Below are positions 1 through 8,334 of a stretch of DNA of 63,675 nucleotides, piece by piece. Within the stretch, counting starts at the first letter, position 1, and every line of letters starts with the position of its first letter. The notes below the pieces were generated by a model that was not told the origin of the DNA, made no database searches, and was given only the letters and a program-made list of their open reading frames with translations. The stretch comes from Halanaerobium congolense (GTDB taxonomy: Bacteria; Bacillota; Halanaerobiia; Halanaerobiales; Halanaerobiaceae): the NCBI RefSeq assembly GCF_004366375.1, contig NZ_SOEF01000016.1:1-63675 (forward strand), in the 5' to 3' direction. Made by a program: the position numbers and the translations under genes.

Positions 1-96
1 TTTTTGGATGATTTTTTGATTTATTTTTGCTCATAATATTTTTATCTTTCTACAAAGTTATCCACATTCCTGCAAAAGCATAGTTTCCTATATAAC
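1..96. other. window edge, no gene called
   Basis: No gene can be supported here. An ATG on the minus strand at position 34 could open a reading frame that leaves the window after 11 codons (Lys/Asn rich), but only a weak AGAAAG lies upstream of it. A TTATCCACA word at 58-66 matches the DnaA box, but it stands alone. Confidence 0.3.
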
Positions 97-147
97 AAAA
101 AAACCTCGGCCGGCTTCAAAAAAATTTAATTCCAAAGCTAGCCGAGG
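97..147 (-). terminator. Rho-independent terminator of the metal ATPase gene
   Basis: A GC-rich inverted repeat has arms at 104-115 and 136-147. On the minus strand the stem is 12 bp with one A-C mismatch and one G-U pair, and it is followed by seven U residues. It lies 80 bp past the stop codon of the metal ATPase at 228-2162. Confidence 0.9.
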
Positions 148-227
148 ATATAATCAATAAATATTTAATTTTTGATTATCTTCGTCTGAAAACAACTAAT
201 AAATTTATCATAATATTTAAATCAAAT

Positions 228-2162
228 TTAAAACTTTAACATTTTGGCATTGATTGCTACAATCACTGTACTCATCGACATCAGTACTGCACCTACTGCT
301 GGAGAAATCATAATTCCAACACCTGCCAGCACACCGGCTGCCAGTGGGATTGCAAAAGCATTATAACCTGTAGCCCAGAATAAATTCTGAATCATCTTCT
401 TAAATGTTAAACTGCCAAATTCGATCAACTTGAGTACATCAAGCGGATCACTTTCTACCAGAATAATATCTGCAGTTTCTGCAGCTACATCAGTACCGGA
501 ACCGATGGCAATCCCGATATCAGCTTTTGCCAGAGCTGGAGCATCATTTACTCCATCACCGGTCATCGCTACAAAATCACCTGCAGCCTGAAGTTCTTCA
601 ACTTTTTTCTGCTTCTCATCGGGTAGTACTTCGGCAAAATAATCAGTTAAACCAAGTTCATTACTTACATATTCTGCAGTTTTCTGATTATCTCCGGTCA
701 ACATAGTAACTTTTATTCCTCTATCTTTTAGTTTTTGTACTGCCTCATAAGAACTTTCTCTAATCTGATCTCCCAGTCTGATCATACCGATTAAGTTTCC
801 AGCTTCTAAAATAAAGATTTCAGTAAATGGTCCTTCTTTTAAAGCACTATCTGGTATTTCAATCTCCATTTCTTTCAGGTAACCTGGAGAAACTGCTTTG
901 AAATCTCTGCCGTCAATTTTTCCGATAACACCCTTACCTTTAATTATTTCAAAATCATCGACTTTAATTAGTTCTACTTCGTCTTCTTCTGCTCTTTTTA
1001 CAATTCCAGCTGCAATTGGATGTTCTGATTCCTGTTCTAAAGAAGCTGCTTTTTGCAGAATATCCTGCTCATTATAATCATCTACAAATGTTTCTACTGT
1101 TTCAACTCCAAATTCTCCTTCAGTCAGAGTACCTGTTTTATCAAATAAAACAGTATCAATCTTGCGGGCATTCTCAAAAGCTGTACGGTTGCGGATTAAA
1201 AGCCCGTTTTTGGCAGATAAAGTGGTAGAAACCGCAACTACCAGTGGAATCGCCAGTCCAAGAGCATGAGGACAGGTGATAACCATCACTGTAGCCATTC
1301 TTTCAATTGCAAAAGCCAGATCTCCGGTGATATAAAACCAACTGCCGAAAGTCACTGTACCTGCTGTAATTGCAATAATAGTCAGCCAGAAGGCTGCTCG
1401 ATCAGCAAAATTTTGAGTTTTTGATTTTGCTGCCTGAGATTCTTTTACCATTTCAATAACCTGAGACAGGTAACTGTCCTCCCCAGCTTTTTCAATTTTT
1501 ATCTTGATCGAACTATCTCCATTAACCGAACCACCGATTACTTCTTCATCTTTTCCTCTTTCTACTGGTTCTGACTCACCTGTCAGCATTGATTCATCTA
1601 TATAAGAATCTCCTTCATAAATTACACCATCAGCAGGAACTTTTTCTCCCGGTTTTACCAGAACTTGATCACCTTTTTTAAGCTCTTTTATTTTAATTTC
1701 TTTAACTTCTCCATCAACAATTTTATGGGCCTCATCTGGCATCAATTTTGCCAGTTCTTCTAAAGCATTAGATGCACCCATAACTGATCTCATCTCAATC
1801 CAGTGGCCTAAGAGCATAATTACAATTAGGGTTGCCAGTTCCCAGAAGAAAAATCTCCCTTCCAGACCAAAAACAACTGCTGAACTGTAAAAGTAGGCGA
1901 CAGAAATTGCAAGAGCAATTAAAGTCATCATACCCGGATTTTTATCAGCTAACTCATTTTTAAGGCCTGATAAAAATGGCCAGCCACCATAGAAAAATAT
2001 TATAGTGGAAAGTAAAAACAGCAGATATTTACTGCCTGCAAACTCAAGTGTATAACCAAAAAAGCTCTGAATCATAGGTGAGAGCACTAAAATTGGAACA
2101 GTAATCACTAAAGAAATCTTAAACCGTTTTTTAAAGTCTTCTAACATTTTCTGATGATCCAT
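228..2162 (-). CDS. copB: CopB-type (P1B-3) heavy-metal translocating ATPase
   Basis: This 644-residue P-type ATPase should export copper or a similar soft metal from the cytoplasm using ATP. The actuator TGES is at residues 194-197, the transmembrane metal site reads CPH at 297-299, the phosphorylation motif DKTGT is at 341-345, the P1B-specific His-Pro pair is at 381-382, and the hinge motif TGDGVNDAP is at 534-542. The CPH motif, rather than CPC, is the mark of the CopB branch. There is no N-terminal HMA domain and no long His-rich head, only MDHQKM before the first helix. The gene has its own promoter and terminator and no chaperone or regulator beside it. The metal (Cu+, Cu2+ or Ag+) cannot be read from the sequence. 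Confidence 0.92.
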   Translation of the reverse strand: MDHQKMLEDFKKRFKISLVITVPILVLSPMIQSFFGYTLEFAGSKYLLFLLSTIIFFYGGWPFLSGLKNELADKNPGMMTLIALAISVAYFYSSAVVFGLEGRFFFWELATLIVIMLLGHWIEMRSVMGASNALEELAKLMPDEAHKIVDGEVKEIKIKELKKGDQVLVKPGEKVPADGVIYEGDSYIDESMLTGESEPVERGKDEEVIGGSVNGDSSIKIKIEKAGEDSYLSQVIEMVKESQAAKSKTQNFADRAAFWLTIIAITAGTVTFGSWFYITGDLAFAIERMATVMVITCPHALGLAIPLVVAVSTTLSAKNGLLIRNRTAFENARKIDTVLFDKTGTLTEGEFGVETVETFVDDYNEQDILQKAASLEQESEHPIAAGIVKRAEEDEVELIKVDDFEIIKGKGVIGKIDGRDFKAVSPGYLKEMEIEIPDSALKEGPFTEIFILEAGNLIGMIRLGDQIRESSYEAVQKLKDRGIKVTMLTGDNQKTAEYVSNELGLTDYFAEVLPDEKQKKVEELQAAGDFVAMTGDGVNDAPALAKADIGIAIGSGTDVAAETADIILVESDPLDVLKLIEFGSLTFKKMIQNLFWATGYNAFAIPLAAGVLAGVGIMISPAVGAVLMSMSTVIVAINAKMLKF

Positions 2163-2210
2163 TTTAATACCTCCTCAATTTACTATACCCCTGTAATGTA
2201 TCTTAAGAAT

Positions 2211-2239
2211 AGTATAGCACTCAAGATTATTTAAGTCAA
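2211..2239 (-). promoter_or_regulatory. promoter of the copB-type ATPase gene
   Basis: On the minus strand a TTGACT -35 (2234-2239) and a TATACT -10 (2211-2216) are separated by 17 bp. Between the -10 and the GAGGAGG ribosome site lies ACAGGGGTATAG, a G-rich half-site that could be a metal-responsive operator. That last point is an inference only. Confidence 0.7.
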
Positions 2240-2267
2240 ATTAAATATAATACATATACCCTTTTCC

Positions 2268-2381
2268 CTACTCCTTTCTCACTTCTTCTGTCCTCATTTT
2301 TAGGTCAGCCAGACTTATTTCCTCAAATGGCTGATTTAATAAAGCTCTAACTCCATATCTTCCCTGAGTTGAAATTTCCAT
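2268..2381 (-). pseudogene. Rrf2-family regulator with internal deletion
   Basis: A 37-codon frame starts at ATG 2381 behind GAGGTG. Its first 15 residues, MEISTQGRYGVRALL, are the hallmark N-terminus of Rrf2/IscR regulators (MKxSTKGRYGLRALL). The text then jumps to NQPFEEISLADL, which resembles the PEEITLADIL segment found about 75 residues into full-length Rrf2 proteins. The winged helix and cysteine region are missing, and the frame stops ten residues later. Full-length family members have about 130-150 residues. It is therefore most likely a dead gene that lost its middle. Expression as a short peptide is possible but unsupported. Confidence 0.7.
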
Positions 2382-2586
2382 TTTTATCAACACCTCATTA
2401 TTATTTATTATATAAAGAGAGAATCAGACTTTTATGTAAACTTTTTTACTACTAAAATTTTACTACAGCAGAAAATCAAAAGCAAATTTGACTTGACAAA
2501 ATAATATGAGCTGTAATAATTCAAGCAGTATATATGTTAATTGCTATAGACTTACCGGTCAGGTAATGCTCAAAAATAAAATAATT

Positions 2587-2925
2587 AAAAATGTTCAGCC
2601 TGTTTTAATTAAAGCTGCTAAAATTATGGAAGTTAACAAGATTTAACTTTTCTGGAAGGTGATTTTACCGGCAGCTGTCCCTCATTTAATAACTGGAATG
2701 CGTCTCTCCTAGGCTTTTTACTGAAGGGCTCTAATAACCGGAGAACTTATTGGAAGTGGTGATGGTCTAGGACAGATTTTAATGTGAGGTAGGGATATGA
2801 GTAATATAAGTCTGGTAATTACAGTTATTTTACTTATTGGATCAATCGGGTATCTGACAGACAATTTTTTATTTAAAAAGGCAGAAACAGTAGTTCTCAA
2901 TCGCTGGCAACTAAATAGTAAATAA
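2587..2925 (+). pseudogene. decayed ABC transporter permease, SsuC/TauC type (C-terminal part)
   Basis: Frame 1 reads KNVQPVLIKAAKIME, then LFWKVILPAAVPHLITGMRLS, then LITGELIGSGDGLGQILM, then SLVITVILLIGSIGYLTDN and finally ETVVLNRW. This is the order of the C-terminal half of nitrate/sulfonate/taurine-type permeases, including the EAA-loop region. The frame is broken by TAA 2644, TAG 2710, TGA 2722 and TGA 2785, yet no frameshift is seen. The N-terminal half, the ATPase and the binding protein are absent. The real substrate is unknown. Decay by point mutation only suggests fairly recent loss. Confidence 0.85.
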
Positions 2926-2963
2926 ATCCTGATTAATATTTATTTAGCCGGTATTATATAATT

Positions 2964-3011
2964 AAATCGAGTAGGAAAGAATAATTAGTTTATTCTCCTC
3001 CTACTCGATTT
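2964..3011 (-). terminator. terminator after ridA
   Basis: A long hairpin has arms 2964-2984 and 2990-3011, roughly 20 bp with a small mismatch, followed on the minus strand by the T-rich run ATTTAATTATAT. It lies 17 bp past the stop of ridA and closes the threonine operon. It could also stop transcripts reading from the plus-strand permease remnant. Confidence 0.7.
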
Positions 3012-3027
3012 GTATTATTTCTATATT

Positions 3028-3408
3028 TTATTTTACTGCAACAAGTGAAATTTCAACAGCAACACCTTTTGGTAAACTGCCTACTTCAACACATGCTCTT
3101 GCAGGTGGTTCTTCTTGAAAATATTCTGCATAAATATCATTTACTGCGGAAAAATCATTGATATTATCAAGGAAAATCTCCGATTTAACTACATCTTTAA
3201 ATGTGCAGTCTGCTGCTGCTAAAACTGCTTTAAGATTTTCTAAGACTCTTTTAGCCTGCTTTTCAACTCCACCCTCTATGATTTCTTGAGTTTCTGGATC
3301 AATAGCAATCTGTCCAGATAAGTAAACTGTATTTCCTGTTTTAACCGCTTGTGAATAAGCACCTACTGCTGCTGGTGCCTGATCTGTATGAATTATTTCT
3401 TTTGCCAC
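3028..3408 (-). CDS. ridA: RidA family enamine/imine deaminase
   Basis: A 126-residue RidA/YjgF protein that hydrolyses reactive 2-aminoacrylate and 2-aminocrotonate, the imine/enamine intermediates released by PLP dehydratases such as the enzyme encoded just upstream. The full family length is present. The substrate-binding Arg104 lies in PPARACVEVG and Glu119 in the final strand GVAVEISLVAV. The gene is last in an operon with threonine ammonia-lyase 41 bp upstream, which is the classical pairing (compare tdcB and tdcF in enterobacteria). A trimer in the cytoplasm is expected from the family. Confidence 0.96.
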   Translation of the reverse strand: MAKEIIHTDQAPAAVGAYSQAVKTGNTVYLSGQIAIDPETQEIIEGGVEKQAKRVLENLKAVLAAADCTFKDVVKSEIFLDNINDFSAVNDIYAEYFQEEPPARACVEVGSLPKGVAVEISLVAVK

Positions 3409-3449
3409 TTTATATTCTCCTCCTATTATTTATAGTTTATTTTTTTGAA

Positions 3450-4664
3450 TTATTGAATACGTTTTATCAGATAATTATTTCTTTTTAATGTTTCCGTAAT
3501 CTCTTTAACATGTTTTTCATTTTTAGTTTCTAAAGCAACCTGAACCTGAGCATGTTTTAAGGCAATATTTGGAGCTAATCTATCATGTGCAACCGAAATC
3601 ACATTTGCTCCTGTTTTACTAATTACATCGAGTAAATCTCTTAAAGCACCAGGTTTATCAAAGAGCGAGGTTTCAAAACTAATCCTTCTTCCGGCTTTAA
3701 TCATACCTCGATCAATAATTGTTGAAATCATATCTAAATCAATATTCCCACCACTTAAAACAATAGCAATTTTTTTACCTTGAATATTAATTTTATCATT
3801 CAAGACTGCTGCTAAAGTTGTAGCTCCTGCTCCCTCAACAATTAGCTTAGCTCTTTCCATAAGTAATGATATTGCATGTGCAATTTCTTCTTCTTCAACT
3901 GTTACAATATGATCAACATATTCAGAAATTATCTTATATGTTATCTCACCAGGACATTTTACTGCAATTCCATCAGCAATTGTATCAACCTTATCTAAAT
4001 TAGCAAGGCATCCCTGCTTCATAGATTCAGCCATGCAGGCTGCATTTGCAGCTTCAACACCTATAACCTCTATATTAGGGTTAGATTCTTTTAGAGCAAT
4101 TGCTACTCCAGAAAGTAATCCTCCTCCACCCACAGGGGTTATAACAACATCCACATCTGGTAAATCTTCTAATATTTCAAGACCGATGGTACCCTGACCG
4201 GCAATTACATCCAGATCATTAAATGCAGGCACAATTGTAGCTCCATGTTCTTCAGCAAATCTTTCTTCTTCTGCATGGGCTTCATCATAGCTCTCTCCAC
4301 TTAAAATTACGTCTGCACCATAACCTTGAGTTGCATTTATTTTGCCAATCGGTGCGCCTTCAGGCATGACAATGGTAGATTTTATACCCATCTGGGTTGC
4401 CGCTAAAGCAACACCCTGAGCATGGTTTCCTGCTGAAGCAGCAACTACACCATTTTTCCTTTCATCTTCAGTTAAATTACTTATTTTATTATATGCACCA
4501 CGAATTTTAAAGGAGCCAGTCCTTTGTAAATTTTCCAGTTTTAAATAAACTTCATTACCACTCATTTTGCTAAATGTTCTTGACCAGTCTAAATCGGTTT
4601 TTATAGCAGTGTTTTCAATCTTTTTACGAGCTTTTTTTATATCATCCAAAGTAACTACAGCCAT
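3450..4664 (-). CDS. tdcB: threonine ammonia-lyase (threonine dehydratase) with ACT domain
   Basis: A 404-residue fold-type II PLP enzyme that converts L-threonine to 2-oxobutyrate and ammonia, probably also L-serine to pyruvate. Lys53 in SFKIRGAYNK is the PLP lysine, and the phosphate-binding glycine loop GGGG is at 179-182. A single C-terminal ACT domain (about residues 325-404, FETSLFDKPGALRDLL) follows. One ACT domain at 404 residues is the common clostridial layout, shorter than biosynthetic E. coli IlvA (514, two ACT-like repeats). Its neighbours are a symporter, a YheO-like regulator and RidA, with no branched-chain genes, so a catabolic role is favoured. The ATG start sits behind AGGAGG. 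Confidence 0.93.
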   Translation of the reverse strand: MAVVTLDDIKKARKKIENTAIKTDLDWSRTFSKMSGNEVYLKLENLQRTGSFKIRGAYNKISNLTEDERKNGVVAASAGNHAQGVALAATQMGIKSTIVMPEGAPIGKINATQGYGADVILSGESYDEAHAEEERFAEEHGATIVPAFNDLDVIAGQGTIGLEILEDLPDVDVVITPVGGGGLLSGVAIALKESNPNIEVIGVEAANAACMAESMKQGCLANLDKVDTIADGIAVKCPGEITYKIISEYVDHIVTVEEEEIAHAISLLMERAKLIVEGAGATTLAAVLNDKINIQGKKIAIVLSGGNIDLDMISTIIDRGMIKAGRRISFETSLFDKPGALRDLLDVISKTGANVISVAHDRLAPNIALKHAQVQVALETKNEKHVKEITETLKRNNYLIKRIQ

Positions 4665-4743
4665 AATTTTCCTCCTTATTAATTATCATAAATTGTTGAT
4701 AAACTTATGATTGAAGCTTTTAATAAACGGGTTTCTCATCCTA

Positions 4744-5421
4744 CTATTTATTTTTTTCTACCTCTTTTAAATAGTTGTAAATAGTATAACGAGAAACGTT
4801 TAATTTTTCAGCTGCATGATCTACAGCACCTTTAATCATAAATGCTCCTTTTTGATCTAAATATTTAATGACTTCTATTTTGTCATCTTTCTCCATATAA
4901 GGAATTGGCTTCTCTACTTCTCGAATTGCATTGTTTAGCATTGTTTCCATTACATCATGTATGTCATCAGCAAAAATTTCAGTTTGAGTTTCTGAGCTTT
5001 CAGAACTGGACTTTTTATTATCTAAAGAACAGAAGTTTTTGATAGTATTTTCTACCATATATAGATCAGTAATATTGTAATTTACGCAGAGACACCCTAA
5101 TACCTGACCTTCATCATCTGTTACAAACATGGTAGAAGATTTCAAAATTCTTCCATCTTTTAACTCATTTTTATAATTCAAGACGTCATTAGGATTATTT
5201 TTATTTCTTAATCTTTTTAAAGCCACATCTGTAATAGGGCCTCCAATTTCTCTTTCAGTTAATTCACCAGCAATAAAAATAATTGAGCTTTCCGGCTGAC
5301 TTAAATCATGAAGTACTACCTCGGCCTCTTTACCCAGAAACCTAAATATACCTTCTGCAACTGATTTCATATTTTCTAGATATGGATGTAATTTTCGCTT
5401 TTCATCTACTAAAATTCTCAT
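4744..5421 (-). CDS. YheO-like PAS/HTH transcriptional regulator
   Basis: A 225-residue regulator with a YheO-type PAS domain (about residues 15-130) and a C-terminal helix-turn-helix (about 170-223, ending AEKLNVSRYTIYNYLKEVEKN). Family relatives such as DauR control amino-acid catabolic genes in response to small ligands. It lies between the symporter gene (17 bp away) and the threonine ammonia-lyase gene, so it probably senses threonine, serine or a derived oxo acid and controls this operon. Ligand and operator are unknown. The PAS domain shows the expected FVTDDEGQVLGCLCVNYNIT strand pair. Confidence 0.85.
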   Translation of the reverse strand: MRILVDEKRKLHPYLENMKSVAEGIFRFLGKEAEVVLHDLSQPESSIIFIAGELTEREIGGPITDVALKRLRNKNNPNDVLNYKNELKDGRILKSSTMFVTDDEGQVLGCLCVNYNITDLYMVENTIKNFCSLDNKKSSSESSETQTEIFADDIHDVMETMLNNAIREVEKPIPYMEKDDKIEVIKYLDQKGAFMIKGAVDHAAEKLNVSRYTIYNYLKEVEKNK

Positions 5422-5437
5422 TGATTAGCCTCCACTG

Positions 5438-6625
5438 TTATGCAGCTTCTTCTTTAATAGCTCCACTTTGCTTTCCAATTGCATCAACTATGATAGCAAT
5501 TGCTCCATCACCTGTTACATTAGTATCAGTACCAAAACTATCCTGGGCAAGATATAGTCCAATCATTAAAGCAGTTGCACCTTCGCCAAATCCTAAGATA
5601 GATGTTAATAAACCTAAAGCTGCCATAACTGCTCCACCTGGAACTCCTGGTGCTGCAATCATTGTTACACCAAGCATTAAAATGAAATGTAGAAAAAGAC
5701 CAAACTCAGGTGTTCCACCCTGGATTAATACTACGGCAATAGCACAAGTTGTTAAAGTAATTGTACTACCAGCAAGGTGAACAGTCGCACATAAAGGAAT
5801 TACGAAGTCAAGAATTTTTTCTGTAATATTATTTTTTCTAGCACTTTTTAGTGTTACAGGAATTGTTGCCGCACTTGACATGGTACCAATAGCAGTAGTA
5901 TAAGCAGGAATCATATTTTTAAGACTTTTAAATGGATTTTTACCGGACACACTACCAGCAATAGTATAAAGGATTACTAAATATCCAAGATGCATAGCAA
6001 TAATTAAAGCAAATACTCTTCCAAATACATTTAATGTTTCAAATGCTGTTCCGGAAAAAGCCATATTTGCAAAAACACCAGCAATATGGAGTGGTAAGAA
6101 TGGAATAATAACATTTTCAATAACAAGTACAATAATATCTCTAAATTCTGTCATAAATCCATACAGATTCTGTTGATCACCATTATGTCTAATATGGTTA
6201 ATACCCATACCAATTACAAATGCTGTAACAAGTGCTGTCATAACTCCAAGTAGTGGTGGAATTTCAAGAGTTAAGAACGGTTCTAATCCACCTTCTTCTG
6301 GATTTGCTACATTAGCTGCCTTTACAATAGCAGGTACAATTCTACTTGCAATTAAATAAGCAGCTGTTCCAGCTGTAATTGTAGAAACATAAGCAATTAA
6401 AACAGTAGATCCTAAAAGTCTACCGGCTTTATTACCAAGTTCTGCAATACCAGGAATAATAAAAGCAAGAATTACAAATGGGACTATGTAATTTAAAAAC
6501 TCGCCAAAAATATGTGTAAATGTATAAAGTAATCTTGAAACTGTTTCAGGAAGAAACATTCCAATTAAAATACCAGAAATAATACCCAATAATAGCCGTG
6601 GAACTAATCCTATTTTTTTTAACAT
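5438..6625 (-). CDS. DAACS family sodium:dicarboxylate/amino acid symporter
   Basis: A 395-residue membrane carrier of the dicarboxylate/amino acid:cation symporter family (GltP, SstT, GltPh). About eight hydrophobic segments are visible. The serine-rich reentrant loop appears as TAIGTMSSAATIPVTLKSA, and the second loop region carries APGVPGGAVMAALGLL and a DTNVTGDGAIAIIVD segment that supplies substrate and Na+ ligands. It is first in the operon with the threonine ammonia-lyase, so serine/threonine uptake (SstT-like role) is the best guess. Glutamate or dicarboxylates cannot be excluded. Confidence 0.88.
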   Translation of the reverse strand: MLKKIGLVPRLLLGIISGILIGMFLPETVSRLLYTFTHIFGEFLNYIVPFVILAFIIPGIAELGNKAGRLLGSTVLIAYVSTITAGTAAYLIASRIVPAIVKAANVANPEEGGLEPFLTLEIPPLLGVMTALVTAFVIGMGINHIRHNGDQQNLYGFMTEFRDIIVLVIENVIIPFLPLHIAGVFANMAFSGTAFETLNVFGRVFALIIAMHLGYLVILYTIAGSVSGKNPFKSLKNMIPAYTTAIGTMSSAATIPVTLKSARKNNITEKILDFVIPLCATVHLAGSTITLTTCAIAVVLIQGGTPEFGLFLHFILMLGVTMIAAPGVPGGAVMAALGLLTSILGFGEGATALMIGLYLAQDSFGTDTNVTGDGAIAIIVDAIGKQSGAIKEEAA

Positions 6626-6891
6626 TTAATAACACTCCCTAGATTTTTGTTTTTTAATTTTTGTAAATCTTTATTAAGTAATAGATTTAATAATTTCCCT
6701 GTTCTGCTGATTTTATCATTTTTTTAATAATAAACTTATGTACTTATGATTTTAATTTTCACACCCCCTAATTTTTTTGATTAATCAGCTTTTCCCGACC
6801 TTATATAGCTTATATTTTTGCAATAAAAATTATCACAAAAATTTATTATACAATATTAATATTAAGATTTGATTAAATAATCCACATTTAT

Positions 6892-6920
6892 ATTTTAAAA
6901 CTATTTCAACATTTTGTCAA
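6892..6920 (-). promoter_or_regulatory. promoter of the threonine catabolic operon
   Basis: On the minus strand TTGACA (6915-6920) and TAAAAT (6892-6897) are 17 bp apart. Transcription would start near 6885, leaving a leader of about 260 nt before the symporter ATG at 6625. The leader holds distant complementary GCTGATT and AATCAGC words but no riboswitch class that I recognise. Confidence 0.6.
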
Positions 6921-7146
6921 GCTATTATTAAAAATTTTTAATAAATACATAAAATAATATTCAAACATTATAAAGATGTCTGGTTATCTAAAAATGATAT
7001 GGAAAAGCCGATGAGTTTATTTGACATTCACAAAAAGTTAGCTTTAAGCTTTCAAGAATCATCGTTCGTGAGTTTGCGAACGAGCGGGGAGTATGTAAAT
7101 ATATGAACTTTATTAATCAGAATAATTTACAGAGCACACAACCCAA
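6921..7146. other. gene-free stretch with a possible remnant ORF
   Basis: The 6626-7215 gap holds the operon promoter and leader (6626-6920) and this stretch. A 35-codon plus-strand frame (ATG 6999 to TGA 7106, ending SFVSLRTSGEYVNI) has no ribosome site. Its 3' part is richer in G+C than its surroundings and contains a CGTTCG/CGAACG hairpin at 7063-7082. It may be the tail of a lost gene. I do not recognise it. Confidence 0.3.
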
Positions 7147-7174
7147 AAGAGAGCAGCTGAAAATAGCTGCTCTT
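7147..7174 (-). terminator. probable terminator of the cvfB-like gene
   Basis: GAGCAGCT (7151-7158) and AGCTGCTC (7165-7172) form an 8-bp stem. On the minus strand it is followed by TCTTTTGG, a short U run. It lies 42 bp past the stop of the cvfB-like gene. Confidence 0.6.
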
Positions 7175-7215
7175 AATAATTTGAATCTTGGTTATTAAGC
7201 TAATTTATTTTATAA

Positions 7216-7680
7216 TTATTTTTTTAATTTAATGCCTTTAGATGTTATATCAATAATTTGCTCCTTATATAAACCACCAATAGCCTTTTTAAAACTTCCC
7301 TTACTAATTTCTAAGCTTTTTTTAATTTTTTCTGGTGAACTATCATCATTTAATGGTAGAGAACCATTCTTTTCTTTAAGTTTAGCCAGAATTTTTTCTT
7401 TTGCATCTTCTATTCTCCCATAACCAATTTTACGTAAACTTACATCAATTTTATTATCTTCTCTAATTTTTTTGATATAACCATCTAATTGATCTCCAAT
7501 AGTTATATCTTTATAAATATCATTTTCATAAACTAAACCAAAATATTTATCATTGATAATTACTGTTGCCCCCAAATTGGTAAACTTATAAACTAAAATA
7601 TTAACTTTGTCACCTTCTCTAAACTCTACTTTTTCCGGTGCTTCTTCAATTCCTGTTGTATCAATATCACTACTTCTCAT
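7216..7680 (-). CDS. half-length CvfB-like S1/winged-helix RNA-binding protein
   Basis: The 154 residues match the C-terminal half of CvfB/YitL. An S1-like barrel covers about residues 22-85 (GATVIINDKYFGLVYENDI, then GDQLDGYIKKIREDNKIDVSLRKIGY), and a winged helix covers about 90-154 (SPEKIKKSLEISKGSFKKAIGGLYKEQIIDI). Full CvfB has about 280-300 residues with extra S1 domains in front. Nothing upstream restores them, and a good ATG with GGTGAG precedes this short form, so it looks like a compact paralogue and not a frameshift. CvfB relatives bind RNA and influence virulence or envelope gene expression. The role here is unknown. Confidence 0.8.
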   Translation of the reverse strand: MRSSDIDTTGIEEAPEKVEFREGDKVNILVYKFTNLGATVIINDKYFGLVYENDIYKDITIGDQLDGYIKKIREDNKIDVSLRKIGYGRIEDAKEKILAKLKEKNGSLPLNDDSSPEKIKKSLEISKGSFKKAIGGLYKEQIIDITSKGIKLKK

Positions 7681-7790
7681 TATCTCACCAATACCTTTCT
7701 TAAATTAAAATCAATACTCAATCTCAGAGTAATCTAATCATAAAAACATTGTACCATAATTTAACTTTATTTAAAATGCTAGTCTATCTT

Positions 7791-8192
7791 TTAAATTTCA
7801 CCATTTCTTATTTTTTTAATTAAGTTTTTAACTTTTTCATCAATAATTTCTCTTGTTTCTCTAAAGACTGCCATAGGCTGACCAGCAGGATCATCTAAAC
7901 CCCAATCTTCTCTAAATTTACAGGGAATATATGGACACTCAACTCCACAACCCATAGTAATTAAAACATCTAATTCTGAAGGTATTTCCTCTAATAATTT
8001 CGGGTACTGATCACTAATATCAATTTCCTTTTCCTTCATTGCTTTTACAGCATTAGGTTTAACTTCTGGAGAAGGATCAGTCCCAGCACTATAGACATCA
8101 AGCATATCTCCTGCATATTTTCGTGCAAAACCTTCTGCCATTTGACTGCGGCAGGAATTACCAACACAAACAAAAGCTACTTTATATTTCAT
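7791..8192 (-). CDS. arsC: thioredoxin-type arsenate reductase
   Basis: A 133-residue ArsC of the low-molecular-weight phosphatase fold, which reduces arsenate to arsenite with thioredoxin as electron donor. The P-loop CVGNSCRS is at residues 9-16 with nucleophile Cys9. Cys82, Cys86 and Cys91 (CGVECPYIPC) supply the redox cascade, which in the B. subtilis enzyme uses Cys82 and Cys89. The DDPAG loop carrying the catalytic Asp follows. No arsR, arsB or acr3 gene is adjacent, so arsenite efflux must be encoded elsewhere or is missing. Confidence 0.93.
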   Translation of the reverse strand: MKYKVAFVCVGNSCRSQMAEGFARKYAGDMLDVYSAGTDPSPEVKPNAVKAMKEKEIDISDQYPKLLEEIPSELDVLITMGCGVECPYIPCKFREDWGLDDPAGQPMAVFRETREIIDEKVKNLIKKIRNGEI

Positions 8193-8334
8193 TAATTATC
8201 TCTCCCTTTTTAATAAATTTATTTCTTTTAATTGTTAATTCCCAAAATCTAAAATTAATTTCTTTATAATTTTATTATTTTTAAGTCAAAAAATACAACT
8301 AATTTTAACAATAATTTTACATTAAAATCCAAAA

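Noticed and set aside
58-66. DnaA-box word TTATCCACA, with others at 11892 and 29793, as a sign of a replication origin
   Set aside because: Single boxes far apart, and no dnaA, dnaN or AT-rich unwinding cluster. Two of the three are simply part of the 126-bp repeat.
1016-1228. 70-codon plus-strand frame inside copB
   Set aside because: It is antisense to a well-conserved ATPase domain and is only a shadow of it.
2718-2900. 60-codon minus-strand frame
   Set aside because: It is antisense to the decayed ABC permease, whose recognisable protein text is on the plus strand. There is no ribosome site.
7063-7082. CGTTCG/CGAACG hairpin as a terminator
   Set aside because: The stem is only 6 bp with an 8-nt loop and has no U run on either strand.
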